A stretch of DNA of 64,000 bases. It comes from JAGVSV01 sp040766135. GTDB taxonomy: Bacteria; Bacillota; Clostridia; Christensenellales; Aristaeellaceae. The position numbers and the translations under genes are program-made. The DNA is taken from positions 18,416 to 82,415 of the forward strand of contig JAXGRA010000011.1 of assembly GCA_040766135.1 (NCBI GenBank), given 5' to 3'. The first letter of the stretch is position 1. Every line of letters starts with the position of its first letter. Shown here in pieces: positions 41,764 through 49,958 of the stretch. The notes under the pieces were generated by a model that was not told where the DNA came from, ran no database searches, and saw nothing but the letters and a program-made list of their open reading frames with translations.

Positions 41764-42851
41764 TGCCGCCGCTGACGGTGTTGATCAAGCCTGCGTCCGG
41801 GCGCTGCAACATGCGCTGCCGGTACTGCTTTTATGTGGATGAAATGCAAAACCGCGATGCCGGCGTGCGCCCCAACATGACGGCGGCGGACGCCGATACC
41901 TTGGTGCGGCGCGCGTTTTTGTACGCCGAGGGGTTTGTCAGCTTCATGTTCCAGGGGGGCGAGCCCACGCTGGCGGGGCTTCCCTATTTTGAGGCCTTTG
42001 CGCAGTCCGTCCGGCGCTACAACACCCGCGGGCTGGAGGTGCGCTATGCGCTGCAAACCAACGGCTATGATATCAGCGATGAGCTGATTGCGTTTTTTAA
42101 GCAGCACAATTTTTTGCTGGGTGTGTCCATGGACGGCGACCAAGCGCTGCACGATGCGCTGCGCCCCGATGCGCACGGGCAGGGCACGCATGCGCGCGTT
42201 CAAAACACCATGAAGCGGCTGCAAAAAGCCGGCGTGGACGCCAATATTCTATGCGTGGTGTCCCAGCCCGTGGCCGAGCAGCCCGACCGCGTGTGGGATG
42301 CCCTGGCGCCGTATCAATATTTGCAGTTTATCGCGTGCTTGGACGGCCTGAACGGCGAAACCGGCCCCTGGTCGGTGAGCAATGAGGCGTTTTTGACGTT
42401 TTTGCGCGGCACCTTCCGGCGCTATGTGCAGGCCATAGACCGCGGGCAGTATGTGTCGGTGCGCTGGTATGACAACTGGGTGCGCATGCTGCGCGGCTTC
42501 GCGCCGGACACCTGCTCCATGCAGGGCCGCTGCGTGTGCGGCTTTACCGTGGAAAGCGACCTGAGCACCTACCCCTGCGATTTTTACGCGCTGGACGAGT
42601 GGAAGCTGGGCAGCCTGAAAACCGAATCCTTTGTGCGCCTGGTCAAAAGCCAAACCGCCCAACAGTTCATACAGGCCAGCCTGCCGGTGCCTGATGCCTG
42701 CCGGGCGTGCGAATGGTATGCGCTGTGCCGCAACGGCTGCCGCCGCGAGCGCGTGCAGGGCCTGCACCGCTTTTGCCAGGCATATCAAATATTTTTCCCC
42801 GAAGCGATGCCGGACTTGCAGCGCATCGCGCGCATGCAAAAAATTACATAA
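41763..42851 (+). CDS. Anaerobic sulfatase-maturating radical SAM enzyme (anSME)
   Basis: 362 residues. The SAM cluster motif is CNMRCRYCFY (C15, C19, C22), followed by FMFQGGEPTLAGL. The C-terminal SPASM-type cysteines are in CSMQGRCVCGF, STYPCDFYALDEWKLGSL and CRACEWYALCRNGC. anSME enzymes oxidise a Cys or Ser in sulfatases to formylglycine. The convergent sulfatase just downstream carries the matching Cys-type motif, which supports the assignment. I chose the ATG at 41763, overlapping the upstream peptide stop. An in-frame TTG at 41745 has no ribosome site. Confidence 0.93.
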   Translation: MPPLTVLIKPASGRCNMRCRYCFYVDEMQNRDAGVRPNMTAADADTLVRRAFLYAEGFVSFMFQGGEPTLAGLPYFEAFAQSVRRYNTRGLEVRYALQTNGYDISDELIAFFKQHNFLLGVSMDGDQALHDALRPDAHGQGTHARVQNTMKRLQKAGVDANILCVVSQPVAEQPDRVWDALAPYQYLQFIACLDGLNGETGPWSVSNEAFLTFLRGTFRRYVQAIDRGQYVSVRWYDNWVRMLRGFAPDTCSMQGRCVCGFTVESDLSTYPCDFYALDEWKLGSLKTESFVRLVKSQTAQQFIQASLPVPDACRACEWYALCRNGCRRERVQGLHRFCQAYQIFFPEAMPDLQRIARMQKIT

Positions 42852-42873
42852 GAATAAACCGTTCTGCGGGCGG

Positions 42874-44355
42874 TTATCCCTTCAGCCGCGTGGCCTTTTC
42901 CATGGGCAGGCCGGTGCCGTAATCGCGCTGGCGGTACTCGCCCGGGTCGTTTTCGCGCTGGCGGGTGTAGCCGTCCACGTCCCAGCTGGGCTTTTTGTCC
43001 GGCCGCCAGGGCCGCATCTGCCATTGATAGCCCCGGAAGGGGTCGCGCGTTTGGTTCATCCAGTCTAAAATGCTGTCGTGCAGCTGGTTGCGGATGTCCG
43101 CGCAGGCGGGGTCGTTGATGCGGTTGTGCATGCAGTGCGGGTCGTCCTCCACGTTGTACAGCTCATCGGTGTCCAGCAGGTGCAGCGCCAGCCGCCAGGT
43201 ATCGGTCACCACCGCGCGCATGGGCTGGAAGCCGCCAAAGCCGTCATGGTCAATTTCATAGCGCAAAAACTCCACAAAGGCCGGGCGCCCGGTGGGCAGC
43301 GCGATGTCCCAGGCCTGCTCAAGCAGGCTGCGCCCCTCAAACATAACCGGCCGCGCCAGCTTAAACCAATCCAGCACCGTGGCGGGCAGGTCGATGTGCG
43401 ACACCGTGTGCGGGTACACCGTGCCCGCCGCAATGCCCGGCCCTTCCATCATCAGCGGCACGCGCGCGATTTCGTCATAGATGCAGGGCCCCTTGGCAAA
43501 CAGCCGGTGTGCGCCCATGGCATCGCCATGGTCGGAGGTGAACAGCTTGAGCGCGCCGGGCGTCTGCGCGCGCGCGGCGGCCATCACGCGGCCGATCAGG
43601 TCATCGGCATAGCTGTTGCAGCCCAGCAGCCGCACGGGCTTTAAGGGCTGCTGCTCGGCCTCTTTGGTCATGTTGCGCTCGCCCCACAGCTTTTGCAGCA
43701 GCGGCTTGTTTTCCAGGGTGTCAAAGTGCGCGGCGTTCTTGGGCAGCTCCACATCCTGATACATGGAGGCATACGGCTCCGGGCACAGGCCGGGGTCGTG
43801 CGGCTCGTCATAGGACACGACCAGGAAAAAATCCTCGTCGCGGTGCGCTTGGATGAACTTCAGCGCCCGCTGCGTGACGCGCCAGCCAAAGGTAAACTCC
43901 TCGGCGATGGGCGTTACCCGGGGGTCGGCCTTGCGGGACAGCAGCTTGTCCTCGTCGCTCAGCTCATCCAGGTAGTTTTTCATGTCATACCAATAGTCCG
44001 GGTCCCAGCCGTCCGGGCAGATGCCGTTGCCGAAATAATCCCCGGCATCCAAATGCCACTTGCCGATGTACGCGCAGGCCACGCCGTCTGCGGACAGCCG
44101 CTGGCCCAGCGTTTTTACATCGGCACCCAGCGGCATGCTGTTGCCCCAGCTGCCGTTGCTGTGCGGGTACAGCCCGGTAAACAGCGCCGAGCGCGCCGGC
44201 CCGCACACGGGCTGGCAGGTATATGCCCGCTCAAACCGCACGCCGTGGCGGGCGATATCGTCCATGTGGGGGGTGTTCATCTGCGGGAAGCCATAGCACC
44301 CCACCATGTTGTAGGCTGTCGTATCGGTCATGATCCAAATCATCTGGCGCGGCAT
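42874..44355 (-). CDS. Sulfatase (Cys-type, formylglycine-dependent)
   Basis: 493 residues, no signal peptide, so probably cytoplasmic. The active-site signature is VCGPARSALFTG at about residues 52-63, with Cys as the formylglycine precursor. The second signature IGKWHLDAGD, the metal residues in IWIMTDTTAYNMVGCYG and TSDHGDAMGAHRLF are present. It hydrolyses sulfate esters, perhaps from mucin or host glycans. It needs the anSME encoded convergently only 22 bp away. ATG 44355 is preferred (AAAGGCAGG upstream) over GTG 44361. Confidence 0.94.
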   Translation of the reverse strand: MPRQMIWIMTDTTAYNMVGCYGFPQMNTPHMDDIARHGVRFERAYTCQPVCGPARSALFTGLYPHSNGSWGNSMPLGADVKTLGQRLSADGVACAYIGKWHLDAGDYFGNGICPDGWDPDYWYDMKNYLDELSDEDKLLSRKADPRVTPIAEEFTFGWRVTQRALKFIQAHRDEDFFLVVSYDEPHDPGLCPEPYASMYQDVELPKNAAHFDTLENKPLLQKLWGERNMTKEAEQQPLKPVRLLGCNSYADDLIGRVMAAARAQTPGALKLFTSDHGDAMGAHRLFAKGPCIYDEIARVPLMMEGPGIAAGTVYPHTVSHIDLPATVLDWFKLARPVMFEGRSLLEQAWDIALPTGRPAFVEFLRYEIDHDGFGGFQPMRAVVTDTWRLALHLLDTDELYNVEDDPHCMHNRINDPACADIRNQLHDSILDWMNQTRDPFRGYQWQMRPWRPDKKPSWDVDGYTRQRENDPGEYRQRDYGTGLPMEKATRLKG

Positions 44356-44467
44356 ACGCACACCTGCCTTTGCTGGTTTATTTACCCTGGATAATAGGGG
44401 GGTTATGACGGGGTGTCAAGGGATGCAGGCCCTCAATGAAGCCCGAATGTCTTTTAATGAATGGCAA

Positions 44468-45163
44468 CTATCTTTTGTTGCCAAGTTCATGGAGCAAAGC
44501 CACCGTAATGTCTTTTGCAATAAGGGAGGCTTGGACGCAGTTTTTCTCAAAATGATCCGTTCCATCATGCGCGGCGTTGTCCGTGACACACCGGATGGAT
44601 ATAAACGGTATGCCGTTCACATAGCATACATGGGCGATGCTTGCTGTTTCCATATCCACCGTTAAAGGCGCAAATTCATTTTCAATCGTTTCCCGGCCTT
44701 CATCGGTGATAAACGACTCCCCCGTAGCCATTCGCCCCCAATGTGTTTTCCCCGGCAGCTTCATTTTGCCAACGGCGGCTTTGGATAGTTCTGTCAACTC
44801 GCGGTCTGCTTTAAAAAATACCGATTTCATCCAGGGATGAAATTCCGTCAAAATGCTCGGCACAACATCGTGGTAGCAAACCTCCGTTGAAATGACCGCA
44901 TCAAATATGTCAAGCTTAGGATCAATCCCGCCTGCTGTTCCGGAATTGATAATCGTGTGTACGCCAAATGCGTCTATTAAGATTTGGGCCGCTATGGCGG
45001 CATTCACCTTGCATATGCCGCAAAACAAAGCGACAACCTCTGTGCCGTGAATCCGTCCTTCATAGAACTTCAGCATGGATCTTTCGGTTGTTCTGCATTC
45101 TTCTATTGCAGGCAAAAAAGGGGCCAGTTCCCTGTCGAGTGCGCATATAATTCCAACCTTCAT
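44468..45163 (-). CDS. 5'-methylthioadenosine/S-adenosylhomocysteine nucleosidase-type protein
   Basis: 231 residues of the purine nucleoside phosphorylase fold. The N-terminal GIICALDRELAPFLPAI includes the catalytic-type Glu, NSGTAGGIDPKLDIFD is the phosphate-like loop, and TVDMETASIAHV and CVTDNA contain the Met-Glu and catalytic Asp residues of MtnN. It would cleave MTA or SAH to adenine, recycling radical SAM and methyltransferase by-products. ATG 45163 is 7 nt after AAAGGTGGGG; the ATG at 45169 is too close. Confidence 0.88.
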   Translation of the reverse strand: MKVGIICALDRELAPFLPAIEECRTTERSMLKFYEGRIHGTEVVALFCGICKVNAAIAAQILIDAFGVHTIINSGTAGGIDPKLDIFDAVISTEVCYHDVVPSILTEFHPWMKSVFFKADRELTELSKAAVGKMKLPGKTHWGRMATGESFITDEGRETIENEFAPLTVDMETASIAHVCYVNGIPFISIRCVTDNAAHDGTDHFEKNCVQASLIAKDITVALLHELGNKR

Positions 45164-45194
45164 CGTCATACCCCACCTTTTGATTTGTCGATTG

Positions 45195-45223
45195 ATTATA
45201 GTTTGTTTCCCGGCCGCAATCAA
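45195..45223 (-). promoter_or_regulatory. Sigma-A promoter of the nucleosidase gene
   Basis: On the minus strand TTGATT and TATAAT are 17 nt apart, about 32 nt before the start codon. Confidence 0.8.
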
Positions 45224-45354
45224 TCCGCCGGCAAGGCGCACAACAGGGTACGCATGCGCCAAGGGTGGGCATTTAATCGCCCCCAGCAAGGAGTTTGTCT
45301 GTCGCGCGGCGAAAAGAAAAGAGAAAACCATTTATTGACTACGGGAGGACAGGC

Positions 45355-45963
45355 ATGATCATCACCATCACCCGCCATGCACAGACAGACGGCAACGTAA
45401 TGAAACAGTACGTAGGCTCCACCGATATGCCTATCAACCAACAGGGCGCGCAGCAAGCCGCGCAGGGAATTATCAACCCTGCGGTGCAGCGCGTATATGT
45501 CACGCCCCTGCAGCGCACCCAGCAGACCGCGCGCATACAATACCCCGCCGCCCAGCAGGTGGTGGTGCCCGGCCTGCAGGAGATGAACTTCGGCATCTTT
45601 GAAGGCTATACCCATGCCGAATTGGAACAGACCCCCGCCTATCAGCGCTGGCTGCTGGACGGCGGCATGCAGCCCATGCAGGACGGCGAAGGCCGCGCAG
45701 GCTTTGCGGTGCGCGTCAGCACGGCGCTGCAACAGCTGATTCACGAGGCGCACCAGCGGCATGAACAGCACCTGTACATCGTGTCGCACGGCGGCGCCAT
45801 CATGGCGCTGATGGCCGCGCATGCCCTGCCCGAGCAAACCTACGACAAATGGTGGGTGGAAAACCTGCAGGGCTACCGCCTGCACCTGGACGCCGCCAGC
45901 TGGCACCCCGGCAGCAAATTTGCGCAGGTGGAACGGGTGGATCTGTCCCTGCCCGCGGGCTGA
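45355..45963 (+). CDS. Histidine phosphatase family protein
   Basis: 202 residues starting MIITITRHAQTDGN. The catalytic motif is RHA rather than the common RHG. VYVTPLQRTQQTARI supplies the second Arg block, QEMNFGIFEGYTHAELEQ the Glu region, and IVSHGGAIMAL the second catalytic His. Such enzymes remove phosphate from small molecules (phosphoglycerate mutase/CobC-like). CGGGAGGA precedes the ATG. It is divergent from the nucleosidase gene; the substrate is unknown. Confidence 0.9.
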   Translation: MIITITRHAQTDGNVMKQYVGSTDMPINQQGAQQAAQGIINPAVQRVYVTPLQRTQQTARIQYPAAQQVVVPGLQEMNFGIFEGYTHAELEQTPAYQRWLLDGGMQPMQDGEGRAGFAVRVSTALQQLIHEAHQRHEQHLYIVSHGGAIMALMAAHALPEQTYDKWWVENLQGYRLHLDAASWHPGSKFAQVERVDLSLPAG

Positions 45964-46091
45964 GGACGGCGGCTGGATGTTATAGGCAGGAAAATATAGA
46001 TATTCGTTTGGGCAGCAGCATGCAGGCGATGGCCTTGGTTCAGAATGTGTAAAACTTACGCGAGATTCCCCCGCCGTCACCCAGGGTATGG

Positions 46092-46120
46092 TATAATTGT
46101 ATGACTCGCATAAAGGAGGA
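46092..46120 (+). promoter_or_regulatory. -10 box and ribosome site that decide the start of the second tldD
   Basis: TATAAT lies at 46092-46097, and AAAGGAGGA at 46112-46120 is 7 nt before a TTG (46128). An in-frame ATG at 46101 is between them: too close to the -10 to be in the transcript and without a ribosome site. No good -35 box is visible. Confidence 0.6.
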
Positions 46121-46127
46121 CAAGGAT

Positions 46128-47513
46128 TTGCTTCAGGATATTGTTACCAAACACCGCTCGGGGTTTGCCGCGGGCGCGTCCACGGAGCTGCGCGCGCAGC
46201 GCAGCCTGCAGCGCCGGGTCGTGATGCTCAAGGGCAACCTGGCGGGCAACGCGCGCACCGATACCAAGGGCGTCAGCGCCCGCGTGTACAGGAACGGCGT
46301 ATATGGCTTTGCCTCGGCGGCGGACATGAACGATGCGGCCGTCAAGGCCGTGCTGGACAACGCCACATCCAACGCTGCGTTTTTAGACAAGCACGCCGGC
46401 CAGGCGCGCGGGGCGCTGCCCACCATCGCGCGGGGCACGCTGCCCACGCAGCCCGATATGGCGGACCTGCCGCAGAAGGTATACATCGATTACCTCAAGG
46501 CGCTGGATGATTACATTCAGCAAAAGTACCCCGACCTGGCCAGCCGCACCGTGGTGAGCAGCAGCGACAGCATGGAAAAGATCATCTGCACGTCGGATGG
46601 CTGCACCGCGCACATCATCGCGCCGCGCAGCTATATCTACATCATCCTCAACAGCCAGACCAAGGACGGCGTGCCGGTGGAGCTGTTCAAGGCCGTGGGC
46701 GGACGGGGTACGTTTGACGCGCACTTTACCGACCCGGCGCTGGTGTACCCAACCATCGACACCCTGTACGAGCGGCTTATGCACAAGCGCGAGGGCGTGT
46801 ACGCCAGCGCGGGCGTCAAAACCTGTATCTTAGGCGGCGAGCTGGCCGGCATGCTGGCGCATGAGGCCGTGGGCCACACCGTGGAGGCCGACTTGGTGCT
46901 GGGCGGCTCGGTGGCCGCGCATATGCTCAACAAGCGCGTGGCCAGCGACCTGGTGTCCATGACGGACTTTGCGCACACCGCCTTTGGCGAAACCGCGCCC
47001 CTGCCCGTGTATGTGGACGATGAGGGCGTCAAGGCCGAGGACGCCGTGCTGATCAAGGACGGCATGCTGACGGGCTACATGGTCAACCGCGACATGGGCG
47101 AGCGCCTGGGCATGAAGCCGCAGGGCAACGCGCGCGCCTGGGCGTTCAGCGATGAGCCGCTCATCCGCATGCGCAACACCGCCGTGCTGCCGGGCAAGGA
47201 CAAGCTGGCCGATATGATCGCCAACACCGAGGACGGCTACTACCTCACCGATACCGGCAACGGCCAGGCCGACACCACGGGCGAGTTCATGTTTGGCATC
47301 AACATGGGCTATGAAATCAAAAACGGCAAGCTGGGCAAAGCCATCCTGGACACCACCATCTCCGGCGTGGCGTTTGACATGCTCAAAACTGTGGACATGG
47401 TCAGCGATACGGTGTCCTGGTCGTCCTCCGGCTTCTGCGGCAAAAAGCAGCCCATGCCGGTGGGCTTGGGCGGGCCGGAGCTGCGCTGCAAAGTGACCGT
47501 AGGAGGGAAATAA
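46128..47513 (+). CDS. TldD-like metalloprotease subunit, second pair
   Basis: 461 residues from a TTG start. The zinc site is MLAHEAVGHTVEADLVLGG (HExxxH), complete here. Other landmarks are GVYGFASAADMNDAAVKAVL near the N-terminus, GYMVNRDMGERLGMKPQGNA and the C-terminal cysteine-containing GFCGKKQPMPVGLGGPELRC. With TldE it forms a cytoplasmic tunnel protease that clips unstructured peptides, including RiPP leaders. It is followed by its tldE after one base. Confidence 0.92.
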   Translation: MLQDIVTKHRSGFAAGASTELRAQRSLQRRVVMLKGNLAGNARTDTKGVSARVYRNGVYGFASAADMNDAAVKAVLDNATSNAAFLDKHAGQARGALPTIARGTLPTQPDMADLPQKVYIDYLKALDDYIQQKYPDLASRTVVSSSDSMEKIICTSDGCTAHIIAPRSYIYIILNSQTKDGVPVELFKAVGGRGTFDAHFTDPALVYPTIDTLYERLMHKREGVYASAGVKTCILGGELAGMLAHEAVGHTVEADLVLGGSVAAHMLNKRVASDLVSMTDFAHTAFGETAPLPVYVDDEGVKAEDAVLIKDGMLTGYMVNRDMGERLGMKPQGNARAWAFSDEPLIRMRNTAVLPGKDKLADMIANTEDGYYLTDTGNGQADTTGEFMFGINMGYEIKNGKLGKAILDTTISGVAFDMLKTVDMVSDTVSWSSSGFCGKKQPMPVGLGGPELRCKVTVGGK

Positions 47514-47514
47514 C

Positions 47515-48813
47515 ATGAACGAACTGCAACATATTGCCAATACCGGCCTGCAGGCGCTGAAAAACTTGGGTGCCGACAGCGCCGTCTGCCAGGCCGGGCG
47601 CTCCCAGCTGCGGGAGTTTAACGTGGACGCCGGCAAGTTCAGCCTGCTGCGCACCACGTTTGACAGCTCGCTTAACATGACCGCCATCAAGGACCATAAG
47701 CGCGGCGTGGTCAGCACCAACGACCTGTCCGACGCCGCCCTGCAGGCCACCGCGCAGGAGTGCTTGGCCGCAGCCGAAGCCTCCCAGCCCGACGAGGCCT
47801 GGACGCTGGCCACCGAAAAGCAGGATAAATCCTTCACCCTGGGCGCGCCCGAGGCCGACCTGGACAAGCTGTTCATGCGCAGCAAGGAGCTGCTGGATAC
47901 CATCCACCGCGAGTATCCCAAGGTGATGATGGAGCAGATGATTGTCAGCCACCGCCGCAGCGAGCGCGTCTATGTCAACAGCAACGACATCACCTACCGC
48001 ATGCTGTACGGGCAGTATGAGGTGTCGCTGATGTTCTCAGGCCATGAGGGCGATAAATCCAGCAGCTTCAACGGCAGCGGCGTGGTGGTTGACAACCTCG
48101 ACCAGCCGCTGATTGAGCTGGGCGACATCCGCCAGGCCCTGCGCGACGCCGAGCTGCAAATCCACACCACCGCCACCGAGGGCAAGTTTGAGGGCACCGT
48201 CATCATGACGCCCATGTGCTTAGGCAATTTCCTGTTTATGCTGCTGGACAACTATACCGATGGCGGCGTCATCTTAGAGGGCACCAGCCAGTGGAAGGAC
48301 AAATTGGGCCAGCAGGTGACCGACCCGCGCCTGACGGTGCGCATCGCCCCGCTGCATGACGCCGTGGTATGCGGCGAGCGCTACACGCAGGAGGGTTTCC
48401 TGTCGGAGGACTATGACGTGATCAAGGACGGCGTGCTCAAGCAGTTTGGGCTGTCCGCGTATATCGCCAACAAGGTGGGCGGCAAGCGCGCGCCCAACAC
48501 AGCCGCCAACATGGTCGTCAGCCCCGGCGATACCACGCTGGAGGACATGATTGCCGGCACCAAAAAGGGCCTGCTGGTATCGCGCTTTTCGGGCGGCCAG
48601 CCCGGCACCAACGGGGATTTCAGCGGCGTGGCCAAAAACACGTTTTTGATTGAGGACGGCAAGATCGCCGGCGCCGTCAACGAAACCATGATTTCCGGCA
48701 ACTTAGCCGATGTATTCAACAACATCGCAGGCATCTCTAAGCAGCGCAACAGCGACGGCATGTTCCTGCTGCCCTGGATGGCGTTTAACGGGATTACCAT
48801 CTCCGGTAAGTAA
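47515..48813 (+). CDS. TldE/PmbA-like peptidase subunit, second pair
   Basis: 432 residues. SAVCQAGRSQLREFNVDAGK and GVVSTNDLSDAALQATAQEC are the N-terminal domain. The C-terminal part GGQPGTNGDFSGVAKNTFLI and ISGNLADVFNNIAGISK is typical of TldD/PmbA family ends. No HExxxH is present, as expected for the E subunit. AGGAGGG precedes the ATG, two bases after the tldD stop. It forms a complete pair with the upstream gene. Confidence 0.92.
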   Translation: MNELQHIANTGLQALKNLGADSAVCQAGRSQLREFNVDAGKFSLLRTTFDSSLNMTAIKDHKRGVVSTNDLSDAALQATAQECLAAAEASQPDEAWTLATEKQDKSFTLGAPEADLDKLFMRSKELLDTIHREYPKVMMEQMIVSHRRSERVYVNSNDITYRMLYGQYEVSLMFSGHEGDKSSSFNGSGVVVDNLDQPLIELGDIRQALRDAELQIHTTATEGKFEGTVIMTPMCLGNFLFMLLDNYTDGGVILEGTSQWKDKLGQQVTDPRLTVRIAPLHDAVVCGERYTQEGFLSEDYDVIKDGVLKQFGLSAYIANKVGGKRAPNTAANMVVSPGDTTLEDMIAGTKKGLLVSRFSGGQPGTNGDFSGVAKNTFLIEDGKIAGAVNETMISGNLADVFNNIAGISKQRNSDGMFLLPWMAFNGITISGK

Positions 48814-48829
48814 CTATTACGTAATACCG

Positions 48830-48866
48830 CAGCGGCCCGGGGGGAACTCCGGGCCGCTGTTGCGTT
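48830..48866 (+). terminator. Hairpin terminator of the second tldD-tldE pair
   Basis: CAGCGGCCCGG and CCGGGCCGCTG form a perfect 11-bp stem around 8 nt, followed by TTGCGTTG, a weak T-tract. Confidence 0.75.
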
Positions 48867-48936
48867 GACAGCCCCTATAAATGCTGATAAGTTTTGTCCG
48901 GTACGCAAGGCATATTTGAGAAAGGCATGCAGGAAG

Positions 48937-49956
48937 ATGGACAGGGATCAACTTCAAGGGATATTGCCTGCCTTCGGCATCCGGGAAATTGCAGCCCTGG
49001 AACCCTTGCTGCATGTTGATGACCTGCACAAAGCCCCGCCGCAGTACAAGCTGGTTGCGCGCCTGCGTTTTCGGCAGTCGCCGACGCTGATCCTCCGCCT
49101 GCTTAAGGAGGAGCGCAGCCCGGCGGCCTATGTGCAGGAGCAGGGGGAGCTGGCGGCTTTCTTTGTGGAAAGGGGCATTCCCACCGTTGCCCCCATGAAG
49201 GTGTTGGACGGCAGGCGATATGCAAATGTTCCGTATCAGGGGCACACGCTGCTAGCAACCCTGGAGCGTGACTTAGGGCCGGAGATGACATCCGCCAGCC
49301 TTGAAACCTGCGCCCTGGCCGGGCAGCTGCTGGGGCGGATGCACGCTGTTGTCTTAGAAAATGATGTTCACATGCAGCACGGCAAAGCCATCTTTGATTT
49401 TGCCGCAGGCAGCGATGTGGATGGCGGGCCCATGCTGCGGGACGTATTGCAGCAGCATGGGCGCATAGCAGAAGCCGGGGAACTTTATCAACTGTATCAA
49501 AACAGACGGGAAGAGCTGCTGACGCACTGGCTGGATTTGCCGCATGGCGCTGTGCAGGGGGATTTGTCCATCAACAACCTCACCCAGGACAGTTTAGGCA
49601 GGCTGTTTGTGTTTGATTACAACTGCGCCGGGGAATGCGCGCTGATCAGCGACGCCGTCCTTCAGGGCATGCTCTTTGCCCGGGAAATGGATTACCCGCA
49701 GGAAGAAACACACGTCACATCCCGGCAGCGTTTCAGCACCTTCTTTGACGCCTATCAACAGCAGCGCCCCCTTTGCGCCACAGAGGCCGCCCTTTGGCCG
49801 TCCTTATACCAGGCGATGGATGCCTTTTGGTTTATGCGCGTGCGCTATGGGGCGGACAGCCTGGAAATGCAGCTGGCTCAAAAGCCCGACATGCCCCTGG
49901 ATGCCTGGATGGAGGACGTTCAGGCCAGGCTGCATGATGTTTCTATTGTGGTATAG
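48937..49956 (+). CDS. Aminoglycoside phosphotransferase-like kinase-fold protein
   Basis: 339 residues. LILRLLKEERSPAAYVQEQG resembles the ATP-binding lobe, and AVQGDLSINNLTQ with LFVFDYNCAG resembles the catalytic and metal loops of APH/HSK2 kinases. The catalytic loop has QGD where the family has HGD, so His is replaced by Gln while Asp and Asn remain. It may phosphorylate a small molecule or be a pseudo-kinase. An ATG at 48937 with AGGAAG close by is the best start. It converges on the hydrogenase gene. Confidence 0.75.
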   Translation: MDRDQLQGILPAFGIREIAALEPLLHVDDLHKAPPQYKLVARLRFRQSPTLILRLLKEERSPAAYVQEQGELAAFFVERGIPTVAPMKVLDGRRYANVPYQGHTLLATLERDLGPEMTSASLETCALAGQLLGRMHAVVLENDVHMQHGKAIFDFAAGSDVDGGPMLRDVLQQHGRIAEAGELYQLYQNRREELLTHWLDLPHGAVQGDLSINNLTQDSLGRLFVFDYNCAGECALISDAVLQGMLFAREMDYPQEETHVTSRQRFSTFFDAYQQQRPLCATEAALWPSLYQAMDAFWFMRVRYGADSLEMQLAQKPDMPLDAWMEDVQARLHDVSIVV

Positions 49957-49958
49957 GT

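Noticed and set aside
42852..42873. Bidirectional terminator between the maturase and sulfatase genes
   Set aside because: A 5-bp AACCG/CGGTT stem without a clear T-tract; too weak to list.
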